Source: a virus. From it: a stretch of DNA of 64,000 nt. The notes under the pieces are model-generated. The model ran no database searches and was not told the origin of the DNA. It saw only the letters and a program-made list of their open reading frames with translations. The stretch lies in IMG/VR virus record IMGVR_UViG_3300018044_000001, positions 1 to 64,000 of that record; one strand, written 5' to 3'. The translations under genes were made by a program, and so were the position numbers. Of the stretch, positions 63,309 through 64,000 are shown one piece after another. The stretch's first letter is position 1, and each line of letters opens with the position of its first letter.

Positions 63309-63382
63309 TACCCCCGGCACGATTCGAACGCGCGTCTCCTGATCCGTAGTCAGGTGCTACAAATCCACTCAGCTACGGGGGC
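63309..63382 (-). tRNA. tRNA-Arg (ACG)
   Basis: Anticodon arm CCTGA-CTACGGA-TCAGG; acceptor GCCCCCG/CGGGGGT. Confidence 0.85.
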
Positions 63383-63386
63383 ATGG

Positions 63387-63461
63387 CGGAAATGACGGGA
63401 TTCGAACCCGCGGTCTGGACCTTGACGGGGTCCCGAGGACGGCCAACTCCTCTACATCTCC
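63387..63461 (-). tRNA. tRNA-Asp (GTC), C33
   Basis: Anticodon arm GGACC-CCGTCAA-GGTCC; G73. Confidence 0.85.
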
Positions 63462-63465
63462 ATCG

Positions 63466-63538
63466 CTCCGAGGGGAGGATTCGGACCCCCGACATCAAGG
63501 TTCAGAGCCTTGCGTTCTGCCCACTGAACTACCTCGGA
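63466..63538 (-). tRNA. tRNA-Gln (CTG)
   Basis: Anticodon arm CAAGG-CTCTGAA-CCTTG; T-loop TCCGAAT. Confidence 0.85.
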
Positions 63539-63543
63539 ATGAG

Positions 63544-63617
63544 TCTGGGTGGCAGGATTTGAACCTGCGCTCTCCTGGTCCCAGGCCAGGCGCGTTTCCA
63601 AGCTTCGCTACACCCAG
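63544..63617 (-). tRNA. tRNA-Pro (TGG), C33
   Basis: Anticodon arm CCTGG-CCTGGGA-CCAGG; acceptor CTGGGTG/CACCCAG. Confidence 0.85.
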
Positions 63618-63620
63618 TTG

Positions 63621-63692
63621 TCCACCTGAAGGGAATCGAACCCCCACGAACTCGTTAAGAGCGAGTCACGCTAGCCATTACGTCACAGGTGG
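63621..63692 (-). tRNA. tRNA-Lys (CTT)
   Basis: Anticodon arm ACTCG-CTCTTAA-CGAGT; acceptor CCACCTG/CAGGTGG. The 3' end of the neighbouring HNH reading frame runs into this gene. Confidence 0.85.
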
Positions 63693-64000
63693 TCAATCGT
63701 GCAATATGTTTACGGATGGCATTATCCGACACGCCTAGCTTGCGACCCAGTTGTAGGTAGTTGCTGTCTTGCAACATGGCAAGTAGTTCGTCCAGGGGTG
63801 GCCATGCGATCTTTGTCTTATGCGGCACCTTGTAACGGCGCTGTACTTTGACTTTGGGTGGCTTCTCTGGATTGGTGACCTGAGCATGACAGTTCGGACA
63901 CAGAAACCGCAAGTTCTCTTTGCGGTCGTCCTCCCAATCGTTGTTAATATGGTCAACCTCTAGCACCAGTGAGTGGCCCTGCCACTTTCCAGTGTTGTCG
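63655..64000 (-). CDS. HNH endonuclease with C-terminal HTH, partial
   Basis: The reading frame is open to the right edge, so the start lies outside. LVLEVDHINNDWEDDRKENLRFLCPNCHAQ is an HNH core; the end (LLAMLQDSNYLQLGRKLGVSDNAIRKHIARL) is a helix-turn-helix. It overlaps tRNA-Lys by 38 bases, which suggests either a mobile insertion or a recently extended C-terminus. Confidence 0.8.
   Translation of the reverse strand, partial: DNTGKWQGHSLVLEVDHINNDWEDDRKENLRFLCPNCHAQVTNPEKPPKVKVQRRYKVPHKTKIAWPPLDELLAMLQDSNYLQLGRKLGVSDNAIRKHIARLTTCDVMASVTRS

Noticed and set aside
60658-64000. Terminase genes expected beside the portal
   Set aside because: No ATPase or nuclease motifs of terminase in any frame; they must lie outside the window.
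1-64000. CRISPR array or insertion sequence
   Set aside because: No spaced direct-repeat array and no transposase; the dispersed 16-nt hairpins have no spacer structure.

Overview
The window looks like about half of the genome of a tailed double-stranded DNA phage (siphovirus type) of an actinobacterial host. The evidence is an HK97-type head module, a 1043-residue tape measure protein, tail-assembly chaperones joined by a -1 frameshift, a peptidoglycan-hydrolase cassette, a protein with an Lsr2-type DNA-binding domain, TTGACA-N16-18-TAnnnT promoters (several apparently leaderless), GTG/TTG starts and a large tRNA array. No terminase gene lies inside the window, so the genome continues past at least one edge.

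Layout. (1) 1-14.8 kb, plus strand: tightly overlapping small early or middle genes including a sliding clamp, two DNA methyltransferases, a MazG-like protein, a ParB-like protein, DUF5131 and SLOG-family proteins and many small zinc-ribbon proteins. Many gene starts carry a 16-nt hairpin, GAAAG-N6-CTTTC. (2) 14.8-17.5 kb: a promoter, two clear and one possible Y-like RNAs (one carrying a permuted tRNA mimic), a Ro60 (TROVE-vWA) protein and a metallophosphoesterase. (3) 17.6-18.8 kb, minus strand: exonuclease operon ending in three strong hairpins; then a divergent promoter pair and a second small-gene block to 21.2 kb that ends with a cREC-like protein. (4) 21.3-60.1 kb, minus strand: late operon read right to left: portal fusion, head assembly, capsid, connectors, fibres, tail tube, chaperones, tape measure, minor tail proteins, lysis genes. 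A tyrosine recombinase sits inside it, and a small plus-strand block (46.0-47.0 kb) with its own promoter interrupts it. (5) 60.1-64 kb, minus strand: HNH endonuclease, about 31 tRNAs, a membrane protein and the end of another HNH gene.

Most notable: the major capsid gene is cut into six exons by five group I introns, with GIY-YIG and LAGLIDADG endonucleases inside two introns and an HNH gene next door. The portal protein is fused to Nudix, 2H-phosphoesterase, ADP-ribosyltransferase and MuF-like domains. Eight tRNA genes have C instead of U at position 33.

A working picture is that the phage manages RNA heavily: it brings its own tRNAs with unusual anticodon loops, a Ro60-Y RNA particle, and several enzymes of families that handle cyclic phosphates, ADP-ribose or nucleic-acid ends (2H, Nudix, cREC, metallophosphoesterase, PLD). 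Any functional link among these is inference; no expression or homology search was possible here.
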